Below are positions 18,425 through 26,636 of a stretch of 43,714 nucleotides of DNA, piece after piece. Position numbers and translations under genes: made by a program. A model generated the notes under the pieces. That model saw only the letters and a list, made by a program, of their open reading frames with translations. It searched no databases and was not told where the DNA came from. Within the stretch, counting starts at the first letter, position 1, and each line of letters opens with the position of its first letter. The stretch is from Selenomonas sp. (lineage in GTDB: Bacteria > Bacillota > Negativicutes > Selenomonadales > Selenomonadaceae): positions 1 to 43,714 of the forward strand of contig JALEZZ010000067.1 in NCBI GenBank assembly GCA_022773585.1, written 5' to 3'.

Positions 18425-21400
18425 ATGCAGCTCAAACGTCTCGAGGCCTATGGCTTCAAGTCTTTTGCCGACAATGTCGTCATCGAGTTCGACAAGGGCG
18501 TCACGGCCATCGTCGGGCCGAACGGCAGCGGCAAGAGCAACATCACCGACGCCATCCGTTGGTCGCTCGGCGAGCAGAACGTGCGGAATTTGCGCGCGGG
18601 AAAGGCCGAGGACATCATCTTTTCGGGCAGCGCGACGCGGAAGCCTTTGGGCGTCGCCGAGGTCTCGCTCGTTTTTGACAACACGGACGGCACGCTGCCC
18701 GTCGATTTCGCCGAAGTCGTCGTGACGCGCCGCCTCTACCGCAGTGGCGAGAGCGAAGTCTATCTCAACAAATCGCGCTGCCGCATCAAGGACATCTACC
18801 AGCTCTTCGCCGACACGGGCATCGGCCATGAGGGCATGAGCGTCATCGGGCAGAACCGCATCGACGACATCCTGAACAGCCGTCCCGAGGAACGCCGCGC
18901 GTTTTTCGAGGAAACGGCGGGCATCACGAAGTACAAGGCGCGCAAGAAAGAAGCGCTCAAGAAGCTCGACGACACGGAAAAGAACCTCGTGCGCGTCGGC
19001 GACATCCAGCAGGAAATCGAGAGCCAGCTCGGCCCGCTTGCCGCGCATGCCGAGCGCACGAGGACGTATCAGGAGCTCGAGGGCACGTACAAGAAGTGCC
19101 GCCTGACGAGCCTGAGCCAGCAGCATGAAAGCCTGATGGGAAAGCGCACGAAGGCAGAAACCGAGCGGCAGGGCGCCGAAACGGAAAAGACCGCCGCCGA
19201 GACGGCTGCGCGTACGGCTGAGACCGAGAAAGAGCGCACGCAGGCCGCCATCGTCGCCATCGAGCAGAACATGCAGAAAGAGGGCGAGAAGGGCGCGGCG
19301 CTCCAGAAGCAGGTGGACAGCGTGACGGCCGAGCTCGCGACGCTGCGCGAGCGCACGGAGAACAGTGCGTCCGTGCGCGAACGCCTCGCGGCGCGCAAAG
19401 AAGCCATCACGCAGGAACTCGTGCGCGCGGCGGGCGACATCGGCCGCCTGACGGAGACCGTCGCGAAGGGGAAGAAAGACGCAGCGGCCGCCGACGAGCG
19501 CATCGAGCAGGAGCGCGCGAAGCTGCAGGACATCAAGAACCGCGTGTCGGAAGCGCGAAAGAAAGCGGAATCCCTGAATGACGATGCCGAAAAGCTCCAG
19601 AACCAGCTGACGGAGCAGCAGCAGGCGATTGCCGTGCTCGAAAAAGACATCGAGCTCGGCGGCGAAGGCAAGCGCGAGCGCGAGAAGGCGCTTGGAGCGG
19701 CGAAAGAGCGTCTGGCCGCCCTTCAGAAAGAACGCGATGCATGCGCGGAAAAGCTCGCGGTGTGCGAGCAGGAACGCGATGCGTGCCTCAAAGCCGGAAA
19801 CGACAATGCCATTGCCATGCGCACGGCGCAGAATGCGCTCGAAGCGGCGCAGGAAGCCCGCGAAACAGCCGCACGCAACGCGAAGCGCACGGCTGACAAG
19901 CTCCAGATCCTGCGCCACATGCAGCAGTCGTACGAAGGCTTCGGCCGTGCCGTGCGTGCCATGCTGAAGAGCACGGCACCGTGGCACAAGGGCGTTGCCG
20001 GCGCCGTGGCCGAGCTCCTGAACGTGCCTGAGAAATACGTCACGGCGCTCAGCGTTGCACTTGCGTCCAGCCAGCAGCACATCGTCACCGAGGACACGGA
20101 GACGGCGAAAGCCGCCATCCATTACCTCAAGGCGCAGAAGCTCGGCCGTGCGACATTTCTGCCGCTCTCGACGATCCAGGTGCGCCAGCCCTCGGATGCT
20201 GATGCCATGCGGAACCGGATGGGCGTTGTCGGCTGGGCGAATGAGCTCGTCACGACGGAGGCAAAATACCGCCGCGTCGCCGACCATCTGCTCGCGCGTA
20301 CGCTTGTCGTCGATACGCTCGACCATGCACTCGCCATCGCGCGGGAAACGCATTATCGTCTGCGCATCGTCACCTTGGATGGCGGACTTCTGAGTCCCGG
20401 CGGCTCCCTGACGGGCGGCAGCCGCAGCCACAAAGAGGGCAGCTACCTCGGGCGGCAGGGCGAGATTGCCGCGCTCGAAAAAGAACAGGAAGAGGCGGCG
20501 AAAGAAGAAGATGCGCGCCAGCAGGAAGAAAACGAGGCGCGCATGGCGTTCAGCACTTGCCAGCGCAAGGCCGAAGACGTAGAAAAGCGGCTCCAGCAGG
20601 CAAATGTCGAAATGGCCGAGCTCCGCGTCGCACGGGCGAAAGCCGAAGAAGCAGCAAGAGAGCAGGAAGACGCGCTCACGGCGCAGCAGCAGCAGCATTC
20701 TGCCGCCGAGACCTCGTTTGCCAAGGCGCAGAAGCAGCGTTCCGAAGCGCGCGAAGCGGCGCGGGCCGTGCAGGAAGCGCTTGAAAAGGCGCAGAAATCA
20801 TGCGCCGCGCAGCAGGAAGACATCGACGACCTCATCGAAGATGCCGACGATCTCGAAGCCTTGCTGCACGACCGCGAGACGAAGCGTGCCGTGCTGACTG
20901 TCCAGTGCGAGCGCGATGCCGACCTCCTGCGTGCGAAGAAAGAAGAAAAGGCGAAGCGCGAGCAGGAGCTTTCAGACGTCGAGCAGGAGACGGAAGACCA
21001 GAAAGCGCTCGAAGCCACGAGCGCCGAGCGCCTGACTGCGCTCGAAGAAGAGGAAGGCCGCCTCGCCGAGCAGCAGATGGAGCTCCGCTCCGCGCATGAC
21101 CGCCTCTATGCGGAAAAGATGGAAAAGATGGCCGCGGCGCAGGACATCGAGAAGGACATCAAAAAGCATGCGCGCGAGGCCGCACGGCTGACCGACAAGC
21201 TTCATGCCGCAGAACTCGCCGTCTCGAAGGCGCAGTTCGCCATCGACGAATGCGAGAAGGCCATGTTTTCAGACTACGGCCTGACGCCCGACCGCGCGAA
21301 AGAAGAAGCACTCGACCTCCCGCCCGAAGAGCTCCAGCCGAAGATGCAGGAGCTCGAAGAAAAGATGAAGGCGCTCGGACCCATCAATCCGAATGCCGTC

Positions 21401-21979
21401 ACGGAATACGAGGAACTCAAGCAGCGCCACGACTTCATGGAAGCGCAGACCGAAGACCTGCACAAGGCGCGTGCGAACCTCGAGACGCTGCTCGCCGAAA
21501 TGGACGCGACGATGACAAAGCAGTTCGGCGAGGCATTCGCAAAGATTCAGGAATACTTCCAGGAGAGCTTCACGAAGCTCTTCGGCGGCGGCAAGGCCGA
21601 GCTCAAGCTGCTCGACGAGAGCGACATGCTCGCGAGCGGCATCGACATCCTCGTGACGCTGCCGAAGAAGAAGCGGCAGAACCTCTCGGCGCTTTCGGGC
21701 GGCGAACGGGCGCTCACCGTCATCGCGCTGCTCTTTGCCTGCCTGCATTACAAGCCGTCGCCATTTTCCGTGCTCGACGAGATCGATGCGCCGCTCGACG
21801 AGGCAAACGTCGTGCGCTTCGGCCACTACCTGCGCGAGCTTTCGGATCGCACGCAGTTCATCGTCGTCACGCACCGCAAGGGCACGATGGAGAACGTCGA
21901 CGTCCTCTATGGCGTCACGACCGAGGACGCCGGCGTTTCGAAGATTCTTTCCGTCAAACTCAGCGATTACGTGGGATGA
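18425..21979 (+). CDS. smc: Chromosome segregation protein SMC
   Basis: ATPase of the SMC-ScpAB condensin that organises and segregates the chromosome. 1184 residues, normal for the family. The N-terminal head has Walker A GPNGSGKS at 31-38. Two long coiled coils (about 165-500 and 670-1000) flank the hinge (about 515-640, around GVAGAVAELLNVPEKYVTAL). The C-terminal head has the signature LSGGERALT and the Walker B region FSVLDEIDAPLDEANV. The start is MQLKRLEAYGFKSF after AGAGGTTATCTAT. The usual downstream partner ftsY is present but separated from smc by a toxin-antitoxin pair. Confidence 0.97.
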   Translation: MQLKRLEAYGFKSFADNVVIEFDKGVTAIVGPNGSGKSNITDAIRWSLGEQNVRNLRAGKAEDIIFSGSATRKPLGVAEVSLVFDNTDGTLPVDFAEVVVTRRLYRSGESEVYLNKSRCRIKDIYQLFADTGIGHEGMSVIGQNRIDDILNSRPEERRAFFEETAGITKYKARKKEALKKLDDTEKNLVRVGDIQQEIESQLGPLAAHAERTRTYQELEGTYKKCRLTSLSQQHESLMGKRTKAETERQGAETEKTAAETAARTAETEKERTQAAIVAIEQNMQKEGEKGAALQKQVDSVTAELATLRERTENSASVRERLAARKEAITQELVRAAGDIGRLTETVAKGKKDAAAADERIEQERAKLQDIKNRVSEARKKAESLNDDAEKLQNQLTEQQQAIAVLEKDIELGGEGKREREKALGAAKERLAALQKERDACAEKLAVCEQERDACLKAGNDNAIAMRTAQNALEAAQEARETAARNAKRTADKLQILRHMQQSYEGFGRAVRAMLKSTAPWHKGVAGAVAELLNVPEKYVTALSVALASSQQHIVTEDTETAKAAIHYLKAQKLGRATFLPLSTIQVRQPSDADAMRNRMGVVGWANELVTTEAKYRRVADHLLARTLVVDTLDHALAIARETHYRLRIVTLDGGLLSPGGSLTGGSRSHKEGSYLGRQGEIAALEKEQEEAAKEEDARQQEENEARMAFSTCQRKAEDVEKRLQQANVEMAELRVARAKAEEAAREQEDALTAQQQQHSAAETSFAKAQKQRSEAREAARAVQEALEKAQKSCAAQQEDIDDLIEDADDLEALLHDRETKRAVLTVQCERDADLLRAKKEEKAKREQELSDVEQETEDQKALEATSAERLTALEEEEGRLAEQQMELRSAHDRLYAEKMEKMAAAQDIEKDIKKHAREAARLTDKLHAAELAVSKAQFAIDECEKAMFSDYGLTPDRAKEEALDLPPEELQPKMQELEEKMKALGPINPNAVTEYEELKQRHDFMEAQTEDLHKARANLETLLAEMDATMTKQFGEAFAKIQEYFQESFTKLFGGGKAELKLLDESDMLASGIDILVTLPKKKRQNLSALSGGERALTVIALLFACLHYKPSPFSVLDEIDAPLDEANVVRFGHYLRELSDRTQFIVVTHRKGTMENVDVLYGVTTEDAGVSKILSVKLSDYVG

Positions 21980-21995
21980 AGCTAGGATTTCTGTA

Positions 21996-22024
21996 TTGAC
22001 GACGTATGTATAAGATTTTATAAT
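21996..22024 (+). promoter_or_regulatory. Promoter of the toxin-antitoxin pair
   Basis: TTGACG at 21996-22001, 17-bp spacer, perfect TATAAT at 22019-22024. No terminator separates it from smc upstream or ftsY downstream. Confidence 0.85.
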
Positions 22025-22031
22025 GTACATA
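22005..22031 (+). promoter_or_regulatory. Candidate antitoxin operator over the -10 box
   Basis: An imperfect palindrome with outer arms TATGTA (22005-22010) and TACATA (22026-22031) encloses TATAA-GATT-TTATA (22009-22022) and spans the -10 box. This is where a RelB-type ribbon-helix-helix antitoxin would be expected to repress. The assignment is inferred from position and symmetry. Confidence 0.5.
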
Positions 22032-22044
22032 TGGGGGTGATCCT

Positions 22045-22317
22045 ATGACGATGGTTTCTTTTCGTACGGATGAAGAATTGAAAGAACAGGCGACGCGCGT
22101 TTATGAGGCGCTGGGCATGAATCTGACGACGGCTCTGAATATGTTTTTGCGTCAGACCGTCATCCAGCAGAAATATCCTTGCAGCCTGGAGCTTGATGTA
22201 GCCAAGGATGCGAAGAATACATACGGGCCGGGCTTTTTTGAATTGTTCGGGCAGGGGGCTGGCCTGGGCTTTGATGAGGAACCAGAGGATCTGCCACCAG
22301 AGGATGTTACGATATGA
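22045..22317 (+). CDS. RelB/DinJ-family antitoxin
   Basis: A 90-residue antitoxin. The N-terminal half (TMVSFRTDEELKEQATRVYE, then LGMNLTTALNMFLRQTV) is a ribbon-helix-helix DNA-binding domain of the RelB/DinJ type. The acidic, less ordered C-terminal half (ending DEEPEDLPPEDVTI) would wrap the toxin. The start follows GGGGGTGATCCT. The stop overlaps the toxin start (ATGA). Such antitoxins usually pair with RelE/YafQ toxins; here the partner is a PIN-domain protein. Confidence 0.85.
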   Translation: MTMVSFRTDEELKEQATRVYEALGMNLTTALNMFLRQTVIQQKYPCSLELDVAKDAKNTYGPGFFELFGQGAGLGFDEEPEDLPPEDVTI

Positions 22318-22718
22318 AATATTATCTTGATACGAATATCATCATTTATGCGCTCAACGGGAAATATCCGGCCGTGATGCCGCATTTCCAGCAGGTTCCG
22401 TCGATGTCCATCGTGATTCCTTCTACAGTCCTGGCCGAAATTGAATACGGCGCACGGAAAAGCCGTGACTATGGGAGAACCATCGGACTATATCGGAAGT
22501 TCATGGATTATTTTGCGAGCGAACCATTTGATGAGCTTTCTGCGGCATGTTATGGCCGCATCCGGGCGGACTTGGAGCAGCAAGGACGGGTCATTGGCGC
22601 GAATGACATGATGATTGCAGCGACAGTCATGGCAGCGAACGGCATCTTGGTGACGCATAATACGAGAGAATTTTCCCGTATCGGTGGCCTTGTTGTCGAG
22701 GATTGGACGCAAGGATGA
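22314..22718 (+). CDS. PIN-domain (VapC-like) toxin ribonuclease
   Basis: A 134-residue PIN-domain protein predicted to cleave RNA with Mg2+. Acidic active-site residues are visible: D6 in YLDTNIIIY, E42 in VLAEIEYG, and D98 in GANDMMIAA; the last region reads VTHNTREF with glutamate where aspartate is common. Length fits VapC (about 130). It is coupled to the antitoxin by a 4-bp overlap. Target RNA (tRNA or rRNA loops in known VapCs) cannot be predicted. ftsY begins 15 bp after its stop, so the pair shares a transcript with ftsY. Confidence 0.85.
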   Translation: MKYYLDTNIIIYALNGKYPAVMPHFQQVPSMSIVIPSTVLAEIEYGARKSRDYGRTIGLYRKFMDYFASEPFDELSAACYGRIRADLEQQGRVIGANDMMIAATVMAANGILVTHNTREFSRIGGLVVEDWTQG

Positions 22719-22733
22719 TGGAGGATTTTTTCT

Positions 22734-23654
22734 ATGGGATTTTTTGACAAACTGAAAAAAGGGCTCAACAAGACGCGCGAAAACCTCACGCAGAAGATTG
22801 AGAAGCTCGTCATCGGCTATGCCGACATCGACGACGATTTCCTCGACGAGCTCGAAGAGACACTGATCATGGCTGATGTCGGCGTGCAGACGACCGAAAA
22901 GCTCATGGCCGCCGTGCGCAAGGGCATCAAGAAGAAGGAAATCAACAGCCCCGCGGACTTGAAGCCGTTCCTCGCAAAGGAAATCACTGCCATCCTCACG
23001 GCGGGCGAGGAAAACGACAAAACGCGCGTCGCGGCCGAAGGCCCGACCGTGCTGCTCGTCATCGGCGTCAATGGTGCGGGCAAGACGACGACAATCGGCA
23101 AGCTCTCGGCCTATTACAAGGAGCAGGGCAAGAGCGTCATGCTCGCGGCGGCTGACACGTTCCGTGCGGCGGCCATCGACCAGCTCGAAGTCTGGGGACA
23201 GCGCACGGGTGCGAAAGTCATCAAGCACGAAGAGGGCTCCGACCCTGCGGCTGTCGCGTTCGATGCCGTCAAGGCGGCGAAGGCGCGTGACGTCGACGTC
23301 CTGATCGTCGATACGGCCGGCCGCCTGCAGACGAAGTCGAACCTCATGCAGGAGCTCGAAAAAATCAACCGCGTCATCGGCCGTGAAATCCCCGGCGCAC
23401 CGCATGAGACGCTGCTTGTGCTCGATGCGACGACGGGCCAGAACGCCATCAGCCAGGCCGAGCTCTTCACGAAGGCCGCGCCCATCACGGGCGTCGTGCT
23501 GACGAAGCTCGACGGCACGGCGAAAGGCGGCGTCGTCATCGGCATCAAGAGCCAGCTCGCGATGCCCGTCAAGTGGATCGGCGTCGGTGAAGCCGTCGAA
23601 GACCTGCGTCCGTTTGTTGCGGAAGACTTCGCAAAAGCGCTGCTGGGCGAATAA
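22734..23654 (+). CDS. ftsY: Signal recognition particle receptor FtsY
   Basis: GTPase that docks SRP-bound ribosomes at the membrane. 306 residues: the NG domain with little or no acidic A domain, as usual in Firmicutes. G-motifs are GVNGAGKTTTIGKL (about 105-118), ADTFRAAAIDQL, DTAGRLQTKSNL and TKLDGTAKGG. A basic amphipathic N-terminus (MGFFDKLKKGLNKTRENLTQ) fits membrane association. The start follows GATGGAGGATTTTTTCT. It is normally the gene after smc; here the toxin-antitoxin pair and its promoter sit between. Confidence 0.97.
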   Translation: MGFFDKLKKGLNKTRENLTQKIEKLVIGYADIDDDFLDELEETLIMADVGVQTTEKLMAAVRKGIKKKEINSPADLKPFLAKEITAILTAGEENDKTRVAAEGPTVLLVIGVNGAGKTTTIGKLSAYYKEQGKSVMLAAADTFRAAAIDQLEVWGQRTGAKVIKHEEGSDPAAVAFDAVKAAKARDVDVLIVDTAGRLQTKSNLMQELEKINRVIGREIPGAPHETLLVLDATTGQNAISQAELFTKAAPITGVVLTKLDGTAKGGVVIGIKSQLAMPVKWIGVGEAVEDLRPFVAEDFAKALLGE

Positions 23655-23683
23655 ATAACGCTGATTTTGAGCGGATTTTTGTC

Positions 23684-23712
23684 TTTACGGGGGGGGACTT
23701 TCCTTTTATAAT
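23684..23712 (+). promoter_or_regulatory. Promoter with a G8 tract in its spacer, copy 1
   Basis: TTTACG (23684-23689), then TATAAT (23707-23712) with a 17-bp spacer. The last base of the -35 box and the next seven form an uninterrupted run of eight G (23689-23696). The block ATTTTTGTCTTTAC-G(n)-ACTT recurs at 30582-30605 with seven G. A change in G number would shift the spacer away from 17. Confidence 0.75.
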
Positions 23713-23759
23713 AAAAGCAGTTTGTCCACAAGACTGTTTTTATAAGGGGAAGTTCCATC

Positions 23760-25139
23760 GTGGTAGAAGTGTCTGGAGCCGGAGAGATCTGGCAGAAAAT
23801 GCGCGCGCTTTATGCACGGGCAGCAGAGACGAAGTTCATCAATACGTCAGAGATTGCAGCAGAGCTCGAGCCGCTGTTTGAGAAGCATGGCTACCGGAAA
23901 CACGCAGAGGGAGAGCCGTTGCGCATCCTGCTGCTCCACGATGACGGCGTCGGCGACTTCATCAACTGCTCGCCAGCCATTCGCGAAGTCCGTCGCGCGT
24001 ATCCGGATGCGTATATCACGCTGGTTGTTTTTCGGCCGGGCTATGCGATGGCGGTGACATGTCCGTATGTTGACCAGGTGATTGCCGATGAGCGGAAGTG
24101 CGACTGGAACGATCCGCTCGCGCTCTTCGAGTGGTACGCCAGATTGGCACAGAAGCTTCTGCCGATGCATTTTGACCTGTCGTTTCATTTTACGGTCTAT
24201 GGAAGCCTGGTTCTGCTGTCGTATCTGTCGGGCGCGGCTCGACGGATTGGCTATGCGCCTGAGCATGGGATGCTGCCGGGCCCATTTCCGCTGGGGGCCG
24301 TGCGCGGCTTTGTGACGGATGCTGTCCCGACGATTCCTCGTGGGACGCATTCGGTGTATCGCTATCTGCCGCTCATTGAATCGCTCACGGGAAAGGAAAC
24401 GGAGGATTGCCGTCCGGAAATCTGGACGCTCGCACAGGAGACGGAGCGGTGGCGGGTTCAGCTCGGAAAAGCAGCGCCTGACGCGCTCTGGATTGCCGTG
24501 GCCATCGGCTCGACGGACGGGCGGCGCCACTATCCGGCGGCTTCGTATGCCGAGCTTTTCCAGCACATCCTCGAAGTGGAAGCACGCGACGTCCGGTTCC
24601 TGCTCCTCGGCGGCCCAGGCGACCGGGCGGATGGCGAGGTGCTTGCGGGCGCACTGCCGGAGCAGCGGGTATGGAACGCGGTCGGACAGATGAGCTATCG
24701 CGGTTCTGCGGCGGCGCTCAGCTGCTGCCGTCTCTATATCGGGAATGATACGGGCCTCATGCATGCGGCAGCGGCGTCCCGCCTCCCCGTGCTCACGCCG
24801 TGCTGCTATCCTGCCGACCGGCCGATGGTCACGAACGCCGTGCCCATTGTGCACTATCCCTATGGCGTGCCGGCCGTCCTCGTCCGTCCGGCGCATGCCC
24901 TGCCAGAGTGCCAGGACTCGGATGACATCTGGGGCTGTGCCATGAAGCGCCCGCACTGTATCACGCAGATTACGCCCGACTTGATGCTGCGCGGCTATCG
25001 CCTCCTGAACGAATTGATCCGGCAGGGGAGAAGCGAACTTTTCTGCATTTACGAGATGGAGAATCCGACGCATGACGGCAGAGTGACAGCGGTCGAGCAT
25101 CTCGATGTGGACACTTTTGAAACAATTGCTGAGAAATAA
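23760..25139 (+). CDS. Glycosyltransferase family 9-like protein
   Basis: A 459-residue GT-B fold enzyme related to ADP-heptose:LPS heptosyltransferases. After about 50 N-terminal residues the first Rossmann half begins RILLLHDDGVGDFINCSPAI, matching the GT9 start GxGDxxxxxPAxxxLR. The second half holds AIGSTDGRRHYPAASYAEL and FLLLGGPGDRADG, then the family hallmark YIGNDTGLMHAAAA, close to the donor site. A role in cell-surface glycan assembly is inferred; donor and acceptor are unknown. Start GTG 23760 follows AAGGGGAAGTTCCATC. It is a single-gene unit behind the poly-G promoter. Confidence 0.85.
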   Translation: MVEVSGAGEIWQKMRALYARAAETKFINTSEIAAELEPLFEKHGYRKHAEGEPLRILLLHDDGVGDFINCSPAIREVRRAYPDAYITLVVFRPGYAMAVTCPYVDQVIADERKCDWNDPLALFEWYARLAQKLLPMHFDLSFHFTVYGSLVLLSYLSGAARRIGYAPEHGMLPGPFPLGAVRGFVTDAVPTIPRGTHSVYRYLPLIESLTGKETEDCRPEIWTLAQETERWRVQLGKAAPDALWIAVAIGSTDGRRHYPAASYAELFQHILEVEARDVRFLLLGGPGDRADGEVLAGALPEQRVWNAVGQMSYRGSAAALSCCRLYIGNDTGLMHAAAASRLPVLTPCCYPADRPMVTNAVPIVHYPYGVPAVLVRPAHALPECQDSDDIWGCAMKRPHCITQITPDLMLRGYRLLNELIRQGRSELFCIYEMENPTHDGRVTAVEHLDVDTFETIAEK

Positions 25140-25160
25140 TGAAACTTAACGAATGATTCA

Positions 25161-25189
25161 TTGACATGCGTCCTACTGTTTCCTATAAT
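25161..25189 (+). promoter_or_regulatory. Consensus promoter of the ATP-grasp operon
   Basis: TTGACA (25161-25166), 17-bp spacer, TATAAT (25184-25189), a perfect sigma-A/70 consensus. An 8-bp inverted repeat GTTTCCTA (25178-25185) and TAGGAAAC (25191-25198) surrounds the -10 box and is a good operator candidate for an unknown repressor. Confidence 0.85.
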
Positions 25190-25213
25190 GTAGGAAACAA
25201 TCGTATAAAAGAT

Positions 25214-25287
25214 ATTGCATTCGCTCCGGATGCAATACGGATCAGGCAAAGGCGCCAGAGACTGCTCTGACGTCTTTGTCTTTTTTT
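25214..25287 (+). promoter_or_regulatory. Leader with hairpin and terminator (possible attenuator)
   Basis: Between the promoter and the ATP-grasp start lies a hairpin ATTGCAT (25214-25220) with ATGCAAT (25230-25236). A terminator follows: CAAAGGCGCCAGAG (25247-25260) pairs with CTCTGACGTCTTTG (25265-25278) with two imperfect positions, then seven T (25281-25287). The gene starts 33 bp later. Such an arrangement implies premature termination and regulated read-through. I do not recognise a known riboswitch or T-box in it. Confidence 0.65.
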
Positions 25288-25319
25288 GTACGACAAATCA
25301 TTTCCAAAGGGTGATTTCC

Positions 25320-26636
25320 ATGGGATTAAGAGAACTGCAAGATCACGTCCATGTAATCAATCAACAGATGGCCCGATACGGCGTGAAGTTCGGCATCTAC
25401 AAGAATGGTTCGTATAATGAAAGGCTGTTTCCGTTCGATCCGATTCCCCGCATCATCGAAGCGGACGAGTTCCAGACACTCGAGCGCGGTCTCGCGCAGC
25501 GCGTCAATGCGCTGAACAAGTTCCTCGCGGACATCTACGCGGACAAGAACATCATTCATGAAGGCGTCGTGCCGGAGGAATTCGTCTACCGCTCTCCCGG
25601 CTATCTCGCGCAGTGCGAGGGCATCCGCCCGCCCAAAGGCATCTACAGCCATATCTCGGGCATCGACCTCGTCAAAGGCAAGAACGGTGTCTGGTACGTC
25701 CTCGAAGACAACCTGCGCATCCCGTCAGGCGCGTCGTATCCGCTGATTGCGCGTTCTCTCTGCCGCCAGTGCTGCCCGCAGACGTTCCGCGAGCGCGCGA
25801 TCCGCGACAACCGCGGCTACGGACAGGCGCTCAAGACCATCATGGATCATGTAAACTGCGGCGGCATCAACGTCATCCTGACACCGGGCCGCTACAACTC
25901 CGCCTACTTCGAGCATTCGTATCTCGCGGAGCAGTCGGAAGCCGTGCTCGCGGAGAGCATGGATCTCTATGTGGAGAACAACTGCGTCTTCTACCGCAGC
26001 AACCACGGCCCGGTGAAAGTTGGTGCCATCTACCGGCGCCTCAGCGACGACTTCCTCGATCCGCTCTGCTTCCGCCCTGATTCTCTCATCGGCGTGCCGA
26101 ACCTCATGGCCGCCTACCGCGCGGGCAGCGTCGCCATCCTCAACACGCCGGGCAACGGTGTCGCGGATGACAAGGGCATCTACTACTTCGTGCCGAAGAT
26201 GATCCGCTATTATCTGGGCGAGGAGCCGATTCTCCAGAACGCGCCGACGTACCTGCCGTATTTCAAGGACGACCTCGACTACACGCTCGAACATCTTGAC
26301 GACCTCGTCATCAAGGACGTCGCCGAGGCCGGCGGCTATGGCGTCGTCTTTGGCAGCAGCCTGCCGAAAGAGAAGCAGCAGGCGCTCCGGGACAAGATCA
26401 TCGAGGAACCGCGCCGCTTCATTTCGCAGCAGGTCATCGATTTCGAAGACCTGCCCATCATGGATAATGAACGCGTCGTCGGACGCAAGGCCGACCTGCG
26501 TGCCTTCGTGCTCTCAGGCGAGGAAACATACGTCTGGCCCTGCGGCCTCACGCGCTTCTCGCGCAATCCGTCGAGCTTCATTGTCAATTCGTCACAGGGT
26601 GGAGGTTTCAAAGACACATGGGTTCTCTCACATTAA
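25320..26636 (+). CDS. Circularly permuted ATP-grasp protein (COG2308 type)
   Basis: A 438-residue protein of the circularly permuted ATP-grasp family predicted to ligate amino acids or peptides using ATP. Recognisable stretches are GVKFGIYKNGSYNERLFPFD, the region GIDLVKGKNGVWYVLEDNLR, RIPSGASYPLIAR, then NTPGNGVADDKGIYYFVPKM and DLVIKDVAEAGGYGVVFG, ending with the ATP-grasp-like RKADLRAFVLSG. Somewhat shorter than the usual 470 residues, mostly at the N-terminus. Start ATG 25320 follows AAAGGGTGATTTCC; the frame is open further upstream, but that would run through the terminator. First gene of the three-gene set known from comparative genomics: ATP-grasp, Alpha-E, transglutaminase. The product of this pathway is unknown. 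Confidence 0.88.
   Translation: MGLRELQDHVHVINQQMARYGVKFGIYKNGSYNERLFPFDPIPRIIEADEFQTLERGLAQRVNALNKFLADIYADKNIIHEGVVPEEFVYRSPGYLAQCEGIRPPKGIYSHISGIDLVKGKNGVWYVLEDNLRIPSGASYPLIARSLCRQCCPQTFRERAIRDNRGYGQALKTIMDHVNCGGINVILTPGRYNSAYFEHSYLAEQSEAVLAESMDLYVENNCVFYRSNHGPVKVGAIYRRLSDDFLDPLCFRPDSLIGVPNLMAAYRAGSVAILNTPGNGVADDKGIYYFVPKMIRYYLGEEPILQNAPTYLPYFKDDLDYTLEHLDDLVIKDVAEAGGYGVVFGSSLPKEKQQALRDKIIEEPRRFISQQVIDFEDLPIMDNERVVGRKADLRAFVLSGEETYVWPCGLTRFSRNPSSFIVNSSQGGGFKDTWVLSH

Noticed and set aside
17465..20698. Open frame of 1077 codons on the - strand opposite LysR and smc
   Set aside because: Same mirror-frame effect; both genes beneath it are certain from motifs, and the antisense product is low-complexity.
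25190..25260. Known riboswitch or T-box in the ATP-grasp leader
   Set aside because: I looked for T-box (TGGNACC), c-di-GMP, SAM, fluoride and ZTP-like signatures and found none, so only a leader terminator is claimed.
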